NCBI RefSeq assembly: GCF_004122145.1
Contig: NZ_SBKQ01000011.1
Location: forward strand, 1 to 64,000
From: Flavobacterium piscinae
Lineage (GTDB): Bacteria > Bacteroidota > Bacteroidia > Flavobacteriales > Flavobacteriaceae
Direction: 5' to 3'
Length of the DNA stretch: 64,000 nt
Part shown: positions 51,901 to 59,105 of the stretch, piece by piece
Position numbering within the stretch: the first letter of the stretch is position 1
Layout of the letters: each line of letters starts with the position of its first letter
Translations under genes and position numbers: made by a program
The notes under the pieces: model-generated
Told to the model about the DNA's origin: nothing
Seen by the model: only the letters and a program-made list of their open reading frames with translations
Database searches by the model: none

Positions 51901-52286
51901 ATGTTAGTATTGTCTTTAAAACGTTTTGCTGTTTCTTTTACCACAGCAAATGCTTCGGGAAGAATTTCGTTTAACGTTTTTTCTGAGATTTCGTAGGCTT
52001 CTTTTTCTAAAGTATCAATTGAAGCATAAATGTCTTCTCTTTTATCAATGTCAGTAATTTGATCCACTTCAACTTTTAACGATGCGATTTTGGCATCTTT
52101 TTCAGCACGAGCCTGTTTTATTTTTTCTTTAAAAAAAACAGTTTTGGCTCGTAATTCATCATGTGATAGTGAAGAAAGACTACTTTCAAATGTTTTTATT
52201 TTCGTAATAAGAGGTTGTATTGCTTTGACATCTTTTTCGGATTTGTCGCCCACAAATGCTTTCAGAATACTATTAATGAAACTCAT
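48936..52286 (-). CDS. secA: Preprotein translocase ATPase SecA
   Basis: A 1116-residue motor that pushes unfolded preproteins through SecYEG. It has Walker A MQTGEGKTLVA, the DEAD-type DEVDSVLIDDARTPL, NMAGRGTDIKL and QLRGRAGRQGDPG. The extra length against the 900-residue E. coli protein is the insertion in the nucleotide-binding region common in Bacteroidota. The C-terminus lacks the Cys-rich zinc motif and ends SLIASGEWVLV. The start at 52286 (MSFINSILKAFVG) is preferred to an upstream ATG. A small palindrome (52313-52330) lies in its leader. Confidence 0.95.
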   Translation of the reverse strand: MSFINSILKAFVGDKSEKDVKAIQPLITKIKTFESSLSSLSHDELRAKTVFFKEKIKQARAEKDAKIASLKVEVDQITDIDKREDIYASIDTLEKEAYEISEKTLNEILPEAFAVVKETAKRFKDNTNITVKATPKDIELSATKSYISIEGDHAVWANSWNAAGKEITWDMIHYDVQLIGGVVLHQGKIAEMQTGEGKTLVATLPLYLNALTGNGVHLVTVNDYLAKRDSTWKAPLFEFHGLTVDCIDNHQPNTDARRKAYDADITYGTNNEFGFDYLRDNMAHSPNDLVQRKHNYAIVDEVDSVLIDDARTPLIISGPVPQGDRHEFNELKPKVDNLVSLQRNLATGFLTEAKRLIKEGNTKDGGFQLLRAYRSMPKNKALIKFLSEEGIKQLLQKTENQYMQDNNREMPKVDEALYFVIEEKNNQVELTDNGIKFLSTDTDENFFVLPDIGTEIARIEKMNLAKDAEAEEKEKLFQDFSIKSERIHTLTQLLKAYTLFEKDVEYVIMEDKIMIVDEQTGRIMDGRRYSDGLHQAIEAKENVKIEAATQTFATVTLQNYFRMYSKLAGMTGTAVTEAGELWQIYKLDVVEIPTNRPIARKDQEDLIYKTTREKFNAVIEDVTKLSQAGRPVLIGTTSVEISELLSRMLKMRNIPHNVLNAKMHKKEAEIVAEAGKPGVVTIATNMAGRGTDIKLTPEVKAAGGLAIIGTERHDSRRVDRQLRGRAGRQGDPGSSQFYVSLEDNLMRLFGSERVAKVMDRMGLKEGEVIQHSMMTKSIERAQKKVEENNFGVRKRLLEYDDVMNSQREVIYKRRRHALHGERLKVDIANMMYDTCENITNENKATSNFKNFEFELIRYFSITSPISESEFNKLSEMEITGKVYKAVLAHYEEKNARDAREAFPIIKNVYENPNNHYERIIVPFSDGQKTLNVVTDLKKAYESEGKQLVADFEKNITLAIVDEAWKKHLRKMDELKQSVQLAVHEQKDPLLIYKFEAFNLFRAMLDGVNKEVISFLFKGDLPNRNETNIQEAREVRRKENYTETKASTEINDGAQANRQAGEMASQRPAVTETIVREMPKINRNDTVTVKHVMSGKTESMKYKKAESLIASGEWVLV

Positions 52287-52312
52287 TTTATTTTGATTTA
52301 TAATGTTATAAA

Positions 52313-52330
52313 ATCCCGATGATTCGGGAT
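52313..52330 (-). promoter_or_regulatory. Palindrome in the secA leader
   Basis: ATCCCGA and TCGGGAT separated by four bases form a short perfect hairpin 27 bp before the secA ATG. It could affect translation or be the weak end of the upstream transcript. Confidence 0.4.
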
Positions 52331-52342
52331 GCAAATTTACAC

Positions 52343-52368
52343 AAAAAAAAAGCCTCGTTTGAGACTTC
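52343..52368 (-). terminator. Terminator of the DUF2795 gene
   Basis: On the minus strand AAGTCTC/GAGGCTT with a 4-base loop and a T9 run. Confidence 0.75.
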
Positions 52369-52393
52369 TTTTTGGTGTTTTTTTATTTTTGTT

Positions 52394-52615
52394 TTAATAT
52401 TCGTCCTCGTTCCAAAGATAATCTTCGTCTGTAGGATAATCCGGCCAAATTTCTTCCATCGATTCGTAAATTTCGCCTTCGTCTTCAATAGATTGAAGGT
52501 TTTCCACTACTTCGAGGGGAGCACCCGTTCTGATAGCATAGTCAATAAGCTCATCTTTGGTGGCTGGCCACGGTGCATCACTCAAATAGGATGCTAATTC
52601 TAATGTCCAATACAT
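52394..52615 (-). CDS. DUF2795 family small protein
   Basis: A 73-residue acidic protein. The pattern MYWTLELASYLSDAPWPATK, then DELIDYAIRTGAPLEVVENL, fits DUF2795, where a conserved helix pair is followed by an acidic tail (here EDEGEIYESMEEIWPDYPTD). Widely conserved in Bacteroidota, often near secA. Function unknown. It is separated from secA by its own terminator and so is probably transcribed alone. Confidence 0.82.
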   Translation of the reverse strand: MYWTLELASYLSDAPWPATKDELIDYAIRTGAPLEVVENLQSIEDEGEIYESMEEIWPDYPTDEDYLWNEDEY

Positions 52616-52797
52616 CTTCTATCGATTTAATTTTATGCAAAAATAAATTTTCTACTGATATAGTCAAGTAAAAAGTGATTTATTTTACCAAAAAGTAATT
52701 TTTAATACTTTTAAAAGGTAAGAACGTCTTTGAAATAGTTTTCAGTATTTAGATTTCAGTGTTCAGATTATACTAATAATCGACAACCGACAACCGA

Positions 52798-53370
52798 TTA
52801 CTCCTTCCTCGGAATCCATTTAACTTCATCCGCTTGAAGATCAAAGGACAACTTTCGTGCCAACACAAAAAGATAGTCAGAAAGTCGGTTTAGGTATTTT
52901 AAAACCTGCTCATCTGTCGGTTCTAATTCGTGAAGGTGCACCGATAGGCGTTCGGCTCTGCGGCATACACAACGAGCAATATGACAATATGACACAGTTG
53001 TGTGTCCGCCAGGAAGCACAAAATGCGTCATCGGAGGTAAGGCATCGTTCATCGTATCGATTTCATTTTCCAATAATTGAATATCGGCCTCCGAAATTCG
53101 ATTGATGTTTAAGCGTGGCTGTCCATTTTTTAACACTTCTTTTTCCGGTGGAGTGGCTAAGATAGCTCCAACGGTAAAAAGGCGGTCTTGCACTTCAATT
53201 AAAACATTTTTATAAAGTTGATTGATGTTCTGGTCACGAATTAAACCGATATGCGAATTCAATTCGTCCACCGTTCCGTAACTTTCAATTCGAATGTGGT
53301 GTTTAGGAACGCGTGTTCCGCCAAAAAGTGCGGTGGTACCGCTGTCGCCGGTTTTGGTATATATTTTCAT
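52798..53370 (-). CDS. ATP:cob(I)alamin adenosyltransferase (PduO type)
   Basis: A 190-residue enzyme that makes adenosylcobalamin, the cofactor of IcmF and methylmalonyl-CoA mutase. It has the ATP-binding N-terminus YTKTGDSGTTALFGG (residues 4-18), the VDELNSHIGLIR block, and the conserved CHIARCVCRRAERL near 130-143 with the Arg and Glu of the active site. The trimer-forming length fits. Its whole leader is the CTCAG 8-bp array next to the gene. It has no other B12 gene in its operon. Confidence 0.92.
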   Translation of the reverse strand: MKIYTKTGDSGTTALFGGTRVPKHHIRIESYGTVDELNSHIGLIRDQNINQLYKNVLIEVQDRLFTVGAILATPPEKEVLKNGQPRLNINRISEADIQLLENEIDTMNDALPPMTHFVLPGGHTTVSYCHIARCVCRRAERLSVHLHELEPTDEQVLKYLNRLSDYLFVLARKLSFDLQADEVKWIPRKE

Positions 53371-53475
53371 GTTTGAGAAGCTGAGGTTCTGAGAAGCTGA
53401 GTAACTGAGTTTTTTATTTTGCTAAATTACGAATTTTTTTTTCTCAGTCACTCAGAACCTCAGCTTCTCAGTAAC
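53371..53475 (-). repeat. Composite CTGAG - ATTTAGCAAAAT - CTCAG leader element
   Basis: Read on the minus strand: CTGAG units (53450-53475), then the 17-bp core ATTTAGCAAAATAAAAA (53411-53427), then CTCAGTTA, CTCAGCTT, CTCAGAAC, CTCAGCTT, CTCAAAC and the adenosyltransferase ATG. The same order and exact core recur at 63885-63976. The core contains TAATTTAG, one base off a -7 box. The outer units can pair into a long hairpin and also supply the last codons and stop of the ATP-grasp gene. Confidence 0.7.
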
Positions 53476-54321
53476 TTTCAAAAAACATTCCACAAATCGT
53501 TCTCTCGCTCCTTTCGCTAAGTCAAAATACAAATCGGGTTCTATGAGTTCAATTTCCATTAAGTGAAGTTTATTATCAATGACAATACCATCTACACGAG
53601 CATACAACATTTGTTCTGGAATTTTTGATAAAACCAATTCTGCTTGATGCAATAAATCATCATTGGGTTGAATTAATGTATATTTTCCACCGTATTGAAT
53701 TTGAACTCTAAAATCATTTTCGACGGGTTTTTTATTGACAGCATGTGAAAATTTTCCATTGAAAAAGATAAACGAAGTTTCGCCCAATTCTTTTATTTCC
53801 GGACGAAATTCTTGCAAGAGAAAATCTTTTGTTGCAAAATGTTCTTTAAATTCTGTTTGGATGGAGGTTAATTCGCTTCGGTCAATTAATTTAGTCAAAT
53901 AACTTCCGGCGGAAAAAGCAGGTTTAATCACTATTTTCTCCCAACTTTCCGGAATTAAATCGTATAAATTTGAAGTTGAATTTTTTTCTAAAAAAATTGT
54001 CGGAAGTATTAAAATTCCCTCTTTTTCAAGTTCTTTTAAATAAAATTTATGTTTGTTTTGTTGGATAACTGAAATCGGATTGAATGTTTTAATTCCCAAC
54101 GATTCGATTTTATCTAACCACGAATTAAATGCGGTTTCTTTTTGATAATAATCCCAGGTGTTTCTGAAAATGAGGGCATCAAATTCAGACCAATCAACTG
54201 AAATATCATCCCAAATTACAGCTTTTGCAAAAACATTTTCCTTCGCAAAAAGCGGAATTAGTTTTTGGTCTGAGGGTAAAAGTTCAGGTAATCGGGCACA
54301 AGTAAGTATTCCAATTTTCAT
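53452..54321 (-). CDS. ATP-grasp enzyme, RimK-like
   Basis: A 289-residue protein with an ATP-grasp fold: a pre-ATP-grasp N-terminus MKIGILTCARLPELLPSDQK, a middle IVIKPAFSAGSYLTKLI (ATP-binding lysine and loop), and YARVDGIVIDNKLHLMEIEL with EPDLYF, the metal-binding Glu-Asn-type region. It would join a carboxylate to an amine with ATP, and the substrate is unknown. The last residues (VTEKLRF) and the stop are encoded by the CTGAG repeat tract. It follows a 44-aa membrane peptide gene by 4 bp. Confidence 0.78.
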   Translation of the reverse strand: MKIGILTCARLPELLPSDQKLIPLFAKENVFAKAVIWDDISVDWSEFDALIFRNTWDYYQKETAFNSWLDKIESLGIKTFNPISVIQQNKHKFYLKELEKEGILILPTIFLEKNSTSNLYDLIPESWEKIVIKPAFSAGSYLTKLIDRSELTSIQTEFKEHFATKDFLLQEFRPEIKELGETSFIFFNGKFSHAVNKKPVENDFRVQIQYGGKYTLIQPNDDLLHQAELVLSKIPEQMLYARVDGIVIDNKLHLMEIELIEPDLYFDLAKGARERFVECFLKVTEKLRF

Positions 54322-54325
54322 CAGA

Positions 54326-54460
54326 TTATTTTTTCTTTTTGGAATAATAATTGGTTTTGAAACTGCGATTTCGGCGATTTCCTCTTTGTTTATTGGCCAT
54401 TCGTGTCACAATGATAACTGCTACAAAAAGAATAACCATGACGATAATTAGGGTTTTCAT
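54326..54460 (-). CDS. Small membrane protein (44 aa)
   Basis: A 44-residue frame: one membrane helix (TLIIVMVILFVAVIIVTR, residues 3-20) followed by a very basic tail (NKQRGNRRNRSFKTNYYSKK). It starts with ATG at 54460 and ends 4 bp before the ATP-grasp gene on the same strand, so both are probably in one transcript. It is below usual length limits but has no competing gene in this 175-bp interval. Function unknown; the basic tail could touch nucleic acid or phospholipid. Confidence 0.6.
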   Translation of the reverse strand: MKTLIIVMVILFVAVIIVTRMANKQRGNRRNRSFKTNYYSKKKK

Positions 54461-54496
54461 ATACAATAAACTTGATGTAACAAAGTTACGAATTGT

Positions 54497-55186
54497 TTAT
54501 TTTACCCGCTCGTCTTTTTCTACAATTCCGTCTCGCAAACGGATAATTCGGTGGGCATAAGCAGCAATATCTTCTTCGTGGGTAACTAAAATGACTGTAT
54601 TTCCGTTTTTATGAATCTCATTGAAAAGACCCATGATTTCCTCTGAAGTTTTGGAATCTAAATTTCCGGTTGGCTCATCGGCTAAAATGATAGAAGGTTT
54701 GTTCACTAATGCTCTGGCAACTGCTACACGTTGTCGTTGACCACCCGAAAGTTCGTTGGGTTTGTGGTCCATTCTATCGGCTAAACCCACTTGAGTGAGA
54801 ACTTCAGAAGCTCTTTCATGACGTTCTGATTTGGAGTGACCGGCATATACCATAGGCAAAGCAACATTGTCTAACGCTGTTGTTCTGGGCATCAAATTAA
54901 AGGTTTGAAAAACGAATCCGATTTCTTTGTTTCGGATTTCGGCTAATTCATCATCGTGCATTTTACTGACATCCTTTCCGTTTAAAATGTACGTTCCCGA
55001 TGTGGGTGTATCCAAACAACCCAAAAGATTCATCAAAGTAGATTTTCCGGAACCGGATGGTCCCATCAACGCCACATATTCACCTTTGTTGATTTCTAAA
55101 TCGATTCCTTTCAGAACATAAATCGTTTCACTTCCTAAAACAAAGTCACGTTTTAAATCGGAGATTTTAATTAATGGATTAGCCAT
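54497..55186 (-). CDS. ABC transporter ATP-binding protein (MacB/LolD type)
   Basis: A 229-residue ATPase with Walker [13 protein letters not shown] (residues 42-53), signature [15 protein letters not shown] near 144-158, Walker [16 protein letters not shown] and H-loop VTHEED. The wording puts it in the LolD/MacB subfamily, which drives lipoprotein release or type VII ABC export without substrate transport across the inner membrane. No permease gene is adjacent, so its partner is encoded elsewhere. Confidence 0.9.
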   Translation of the reverse strand: MANPLIKISDLKRDFVLGSETIYVLKGIDLEINKGEYVALMGPSGSGKSTLMNLLGCLDTPTSGTYILNGKDVSKMHDDELAEIRNKEIGFVFQTFNLMPRTTALDNVALPMVYAGHSKSERHERASEVLTQVGLADRMDHKPNELSGGQRQRVAVARALVNKPSIILADEPTGNLDSKTSEEIMGLFNEIHKNGNTVILVTHEEDIAAYAHRIIRLRDGIVEKDERVK

Positions 55187-55288
55187 TGGAGTTTGGATTT
55201 TTGATTAACGATTGCAGATTTTTTGATTTACAATACTCGTCATATAAGTAGTAAAAACACATTAATTGTTACACTATTTTTCTTAAAA

Positions 55289-56068
55289 TTAAGCACGAAT
55301 AACAAAATGCTCTTTCTCTTGTTCTTTTCTGAAAAATACAATTCCCCATTGAAAAGTATCAATCGTAACAGTCACTTTAGGATGGTTTTTAATAACTTTC
55401 CATGCTTCTTCCATGTCTTTGGACCAGTGAATGTCATCGAAAATCCAAGCCGAATCATTTAAAATGGTTGGTAATAATAATTCGAAATAGTTTAAAGTAG
55501 CTGATTTGGAGTGATTCCCGTCGAAGTAGATAAAGTTGTAAGTTGTCGGTTGTGGGTTGTGGGTTATCAAAAAATCTTCAAATTTTGTGTGTACAAAATC
55601 AATGTTGTTTAGATTTTGTAATTGACATTGATTTTTTGCAATTGCCATTGTATTCGGACAACCTTCTAACGTAATTATTTTTGAATTTTTGTTTCCTAAC
55701 GATAGGGCAGAAGTAGCTAATCCTAAAGAAGTTCCGATTTCTAAAATATATTCCGGTTGGAAATAACGAACCATTCGAAACAATAATTCCCCATTTTTAA
55801 TAGAAATTCCGGCATTTTTGGCAATCGCGGAAACTTTTCTTTTATTGGATTTAAAAACTCGAGAGCCGGCACCAAAATCGGTTACTTCAATGGTATTTTC
55901 ATTTTCTAAAAGGGAGTTTCGGTATGCTTTTAAAATGGAATAGTCGAGATAGTTTGTTTTATTATAAAAACATTTCGTCACCAAATCAAATACAAATGGC
56001 GAATGCACTCCGTGTTCGTTTTTGGAATGGTAAAGGAATTTTAGATATGATTTTAGGATGTGTTTCAT
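55289..56068 (-). CDS. Class I SAM-dependent O-methyltransferase
   Basis: A 259-residue methyltransferase. The SAM-binding motif I is ILEIGTSLGLATSALSLG near residues 109-126, then IITLEGCPNTMAIA (motif II acid) and FIYFDGNHSKSATLNYFELL with DDIHWSKDMEEAW (metal-site type residues of the O-methyltransferase 3 family). The substrate is unknown. The first bases of the gene abut a CAGTC repeat tract that also provides the stop of the S23-like gene upstream. The remaining 100 bp to the ABC gene have no feature. Confidence 0.8.
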   Translation of the reverse strand: MKHILKSYLKFLYHSKNEHGVHSPFVFDLVTKCFYNKTNYLDYSILKAYRNSLLENENTIEVTDFGAGSRVFKSNKRKVSAIAKNAGISIKNGELLFRMVRYFQPEYILEIGTSLGLATSALSLGNKNSKIITLEGCPNTMAIAKNQCQLQNLNNIDFVHTKFEDFLITHNPQPTTYNFIYFDGNHSKSATLNYFELLLPTILNDSAWIFDDIHWSKDMEEAWKVIKNHPKVTVTIDTFQWGIVFFRKEQEKEHFVIRA

Positions 56069-56074
56069 TTTTAG

Positions 56075-56122
56075 ACGCAGTCACAGTTACGGTTTTCAGT
56101 TATAGTTTCTTAGTCTCAGTTT
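56075..56122. repeat. CAGTC/CAGTTTT repeat tract, left of the S23-like gene
   Basis: A degenerate tract (CGCAGTCACAGTTACGG, TTTTCAGTTATAG, TAGTCTCAG). It is the inverted match of the tract at 56521-56557, so the S23-like gene lies between inverted repeats. It supplies that gene's stop codon (TGA from CTGA). Confidence 0.5.
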
Positions 56123-56487
56123 GGTTTGCAGCCAAATTTATCAGGGTTATTGATCATAAAATTAATTAATTTACCAATTTCTTTTGATTTTGTTGTTAAA
56201 TCTGAATGTATTTCATTTGAAATATAACCACATTCCAATGAAAAATCTAACCAAACAGTAGTTTCAGAATTTTCTCCATCACAATCCGTAAGTTTACATA
56301 TAAAATGATTAACATATCTTCTTTTTCTATAGGCTTCCGCCATATTTGCACAAACACTTCTAGATGATCGTCGTACTTGATCAGTTAATGAATATTTTTC
56401 TTCTTTGGGAAATAAATTACTGATTTTATAAATTTCCATGGCTAATAAAAAAGCTTTTTGATAGGCTAATAATTCTTTGAAATCCAT
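56116..56487 (-). CDS. Four-helix bundle protein (S23/IVP family)
   Basis: A 123-residue all-helical protein: FKELLAYQKAFLLAMEIYKI, then FPKEEKYSLTDQVRRSSRSV and ANMAEAYRKRRYVNHFICKL are hallmarks of the 23S-rRNA intervening-sequence protein family. Members are basic, form pentamers, and occur as single mobile-looking genes between unrelated loci in Bacteroidota; a role in RNA or DNA binding is suspected. Inverted CAGTC repeat tracts flank it on both sides. No 23S rRNA is near. Confidence 0.85.
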   Translation of the reverse strand: MDFKELLAYQKAFLLAMEIYKISNLFPKEEKYSLTDQVRRSSRSVCANMAEAYRKRRYVNHFICKLTDCDGENSETTVWLDFSLECGYISNEIHSDLTTKSKEIGKLINFMINNPDKFGCKPN

Positions 56488-56520
56488 TTTTCTTCTTTTT
56501 TAAAATATATATTTTAATCA

Positions 56521-56557
56521 AACTGCGACTGAAAACCGCGACTGCGACTGAAAACTA
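56521..56557. repeat. CAGTC/CAGTTTT repeat tract, right of the S23-like gene
   Basis: Contains AACTGCGACTGAAAACCGCG and CTGCGACTGAAAAC, the reverse complement of the kind of units at 56075-56122 and 4132-4155. It ends next to the stop codon of the ABC-F gene. Confidence 0.55.
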
Positions 56558-56558
56558 T

Positions 56559-58418
56559 TTACTCCATTTTACTAGATAATTCAAACCATCTTTCTTCTTT
56601 TTCTTCCAATTTCTTTATAATCACTTGCAACTCATTTGCTTTTTTCTCAATAGCGTCATCTGCTACTTTTCCATCGGCAAAAAGTTGTTCGATTTGCTTT
56701 TTCTCGAATTCTAAATCTTTGATTTCGCGTTCAATTTTCTGAAATTCTTTTTGCTCGTTAAACGTTAAACCTTCTTTAACTTGCTTTTCTTTCCAATTTG
56801 TTTTTTCAGTGCTAACATTAGATAAATTTTTAGGTTCAGCACTATCTTCATAAGCTCTGAAATCGGAATAATTACCGGGGAAATCTTCAATAACACCCTC
56901 GCCTCTGAAAACAAATAGGTGGTCCACGATTTTATCCATGAAATATCTATCGTGTGAAACTACTAGCAAACATCCCGGAAAATCCAATAGAAAGCTTTCC
57001 AACACATTCAAAGTCACAATGTCTAAATCATTGGTGGGCTCATCCAAAATCAAAAAGTTCGGATTCTGAATCAAAACCGTACACAAATACAAACGTTTTA
57101 ATTCGCCACCACTCAATTTTTCCACAAAATCATACTGTTTTTTGGCATCAAATAGAAAACGTTCCAACAATTGCGAAGCTGAAATGATTTTCCCTTTCGT
57201 AAGTGGAATATATTCGCCGTATTCTTTAATTATATCAATCACTTTCTGACCCGGTTTTGGGTTGATGCCGCTTTGCGTATAATAACCCACCTTTATCGTA
57301 TCGCCAATTACTACTTTTCCGGCATCAGGCAAGATAGTTTTGGTTAAAATATTCAAAAAAGTTGATTTTCCGGTTCCGTTTTTACCGATAATTCCAATCC
57401 GTTCACCACGTTGAAAATCATAGGAGAAATTATCTAAAATTACCCTGTCTTTGAACTTTTTATACAACTTGTGGAGCTCAATAATCTTGCTTCCCATGCG
57501 TTCCATGTTGATTTCCAATTCTACCACATTTTCTTTTCGGCGACTTTCTGCTACCGCTTTTATTTTATAAAAATCATCCTGACGTGATTTCGATTTGGTC
57601 GTTCTCGCTTTGGGTTGGCGACGCATCCAAGCCAATTCTTTTACGAAGAGGTTTTGAGCTTTATCGATACTGGCATTTTCAGAAGCAATTCGTTCTTCTT
57701 TCTTTTGCAAATAATAGGAATAGTTACCTTTGTATTGATACAATTTGCCATTGTCCAATTCAATGATTTCGTTGCAAACCCGTTCCAAAAAGAAACGGTC
57801 GTGCGTCACCATAAACAACGTGATGTTTTCTTTGGCAAAATAATCTTCCAGCCATTCAATCATCTCCAAATCCAGATGGTTAGTGGGTTCATCCAAAATC
57901 AACAAATCCGGACGATTAATTAAAATGATGGCTAAGGAAAGTCGTTTTTTTTGTCCACCCGAGAGACTTTTGACTTTCAATTTAAAATCTTCCAGTTTCA
58001 ATTTGAACAAGATTTGCTTGAATTGTGTTTCAAAATCCCAAGCGTTGTGTTGATCCATCAAATCAAACGCTTTTTGATAAGCTTCTTCATTTTCAGGGTT
58101 TTGAAGAGCTTTTTCATATTGCTCAATCACTTTGAGCGTTTCGTTATCGCTGGCAAAAATGCTTTCCTCAATGGTCAATTCATCTTGCAAATTCGGTTTT
58201 TGCGACAAAAAAGCCATTCGGATATTTTTTCGAATCACAACCTGACCCGTATCCGGCTCATCAAAACCATTAATAATGTTCATAACGGTCGTTTTTCCCG
58301 AACCGTTTTTGGCAATAAAAGCAATTTTTTGGTCTTTATTAATACCAAACGAAATGTTGTCAAATAAAACGCGTTCGCCGAAGGATTTAGATATATTTTC
58401 TACTGAAAGGTAATTCAT
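56559..58418 (-). CDS. ABC-F family ATPase (Uup-like)
   Basis: A 619-residue protein with two ABC domains and no membrane part. Walker A motifs are GKNGTGKSTF (second domain) and AKNGSGKTTV (first). Both signature motifs are LSGGQKKRLSL and LSGGELKRLYL, and both Walker B are LLILDEPTNHLDL and FLILDEPTNDLDI. A C-terminal coiled coil (about residues 540-610) matches the Uup branch, which acts on the ribosome or on DNA structures. The start at 58418 (MNYLSVENISKSF) is preferred to 58454. It has no operon partner. Confidence 0.9.
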   Translation of the reverse strand: MNYLSVENISKSFGERVLFDNISFGINKDQKIAFIAKNGSGKTTVMNIINGFDEPDTGQVVIRKNIRMAFLSQKPNLQDELTIEESIFASDNETLKVIEQYEKALQNPENEEAYQKAFDLMDQHNAWDFETQFKQILFKLKLEDFKLKVKSLSGGQKKRLSLAIILINRPDLLILDEPTNHLDLEMIEWLEDYFAKENITLFMVTHDRFFLERVCNEIIELDNGKLYQYKGNYSYYLQKKEERIASENASIDKAQNLFVKELAWMRRQPKARTTKSKSRQDDFYKIKAVAESRRKENVVELEINMERMGSKIIELHKLYKKFKDRVILDNFSYDFQRGERIGIIGKNGTGKSTFLNILTKTILPDAGKVVIGDTIKVGYYTQSGINPKPGQKVIDIIKEYGEYIPLTKGKIISASQLLERFLFDAKKQYDFVEKLSGGELKRLYLCTVLIQNPNFLILDEPTNDLDIVTLNVLESFLLDFPGCLLVVSHDRYFMDKIVDHLFVFRGEGVIEDFPGNYSDFRAYEDSAEPKNLSNVSTEKTNWKEKQVKEGLTFNEQKEFQKIEREIKDLEFEKKQIEQLFADGKVADDAIEKKANELQVIIKKLEEKEERWFELSSKME

Positions 58419-58572
58419 GTAAGGTGTCAATAAGGCAATTTGCCAATTAGTCAATGGTTTTAGAAGTACAAAAGTAATGCTTTATTTTTTCTGAAACGAA
58501 TTAGTAAAATAGCTGATTTTTATATGAATCCAAATAATAAATCATTATTTTTACTTTTTTAAACATAATGCC

Positions 58573-58794
58573 ATGAGTAAAAAGAATCAAAACCACGAAA
58601 ACAAAAACATCAACAAAGTTGAAGAACCGATCGCGGAATACAATGTTGAAAAAAATAGTGTTCAAGAAGAAGAATTACATCCATTATTAATAAAAGTTTT
58701 GGAAAAATCGATACAAGATGCTAAAGAGGACAAAGGGATTTCAAATGAAGAAATGCAAAAAAGAATTAAACTAAAATATCCTTTTTTGAAATGA
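58573..58794 (+). CDS. Antitoxin-like protein of a RelE/ParE pair
   Basis: A 73-residue acidic and lysine-rich protein (MSKKNQNHENKNINKVEEPI at the start). Its C-terminal half (LHPLLIKVLEKSIQDAKEDKG) looks like an amphipathic helix that would wrap a toxin. It has no clear DNA-binding domain. The assignment rests on position: its stop codon overlaps the toxin ATG by 4 bp (ATGA). Without a DNA-binding part, self-regulation is not evident. Confidence 0.75.
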   Translation: MSKKNQNHENKNINKVEEPIAEYNVEKNSVQEEELHPLLIKVLEKSIQDAKEDKGISNEEMQKRIKLKYPFLK

Positions 58795-59096
58795 CATATC
58801 AGATAATTTGGCAACCAAATTCTCAAATATCCTATTATGATGAAATCGATTTTATTTTCCGTAAATGGAACCATAAAGAGGTTCAGAAATTTCAGGATTT
58901 AGTATTCGAAAACTTGAACAGACTTTCAGAAAATCCATTAATTGGAATTTATGATAATTCAAATAAAATATACTCAATTGTTATTTCAAAGCAAACTAAA
59001 CTTTTTTATACAATTGATTTAATAAATAAAGTAGTTGATTTGCATTTATTTTGGAACAATTCAAAAAATCCTCAAGATTTAAATAAGTTGCTGTAA
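58791..59096 (+). CDS. RelE/ParE family toxin
   Basis: A 101-residue protein with the ParE-like pattern: YQIIWQPNSQISYYDEIDFI at the start, FQDLVFENLNRLSENPLIGI in the middle, then IYSIVISKQTKLFYTIDLIN and LHLFWNNSKNPQDL. The family acts either on gyrase (ParE) or as a ribosome-dependent mRNase (RelE); the active-site residues do not decide between them here. It is translated with the antitoxin through an ATGA overlap. A short pair between housekeeping genes points to mobility. Confidence 0.85.
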   Translation: MTYQIIWQPNSQISYYDEIDFIFRKWNHKEVQKFQDLVFENLNRLSENPLIGIYDNSNKIYSIVISKQTKLFYTIDLINKVVDLHLFWNNSKNPQDLNKLL

Positions 59097-59105
59097 ATTT
59101 GCCTT

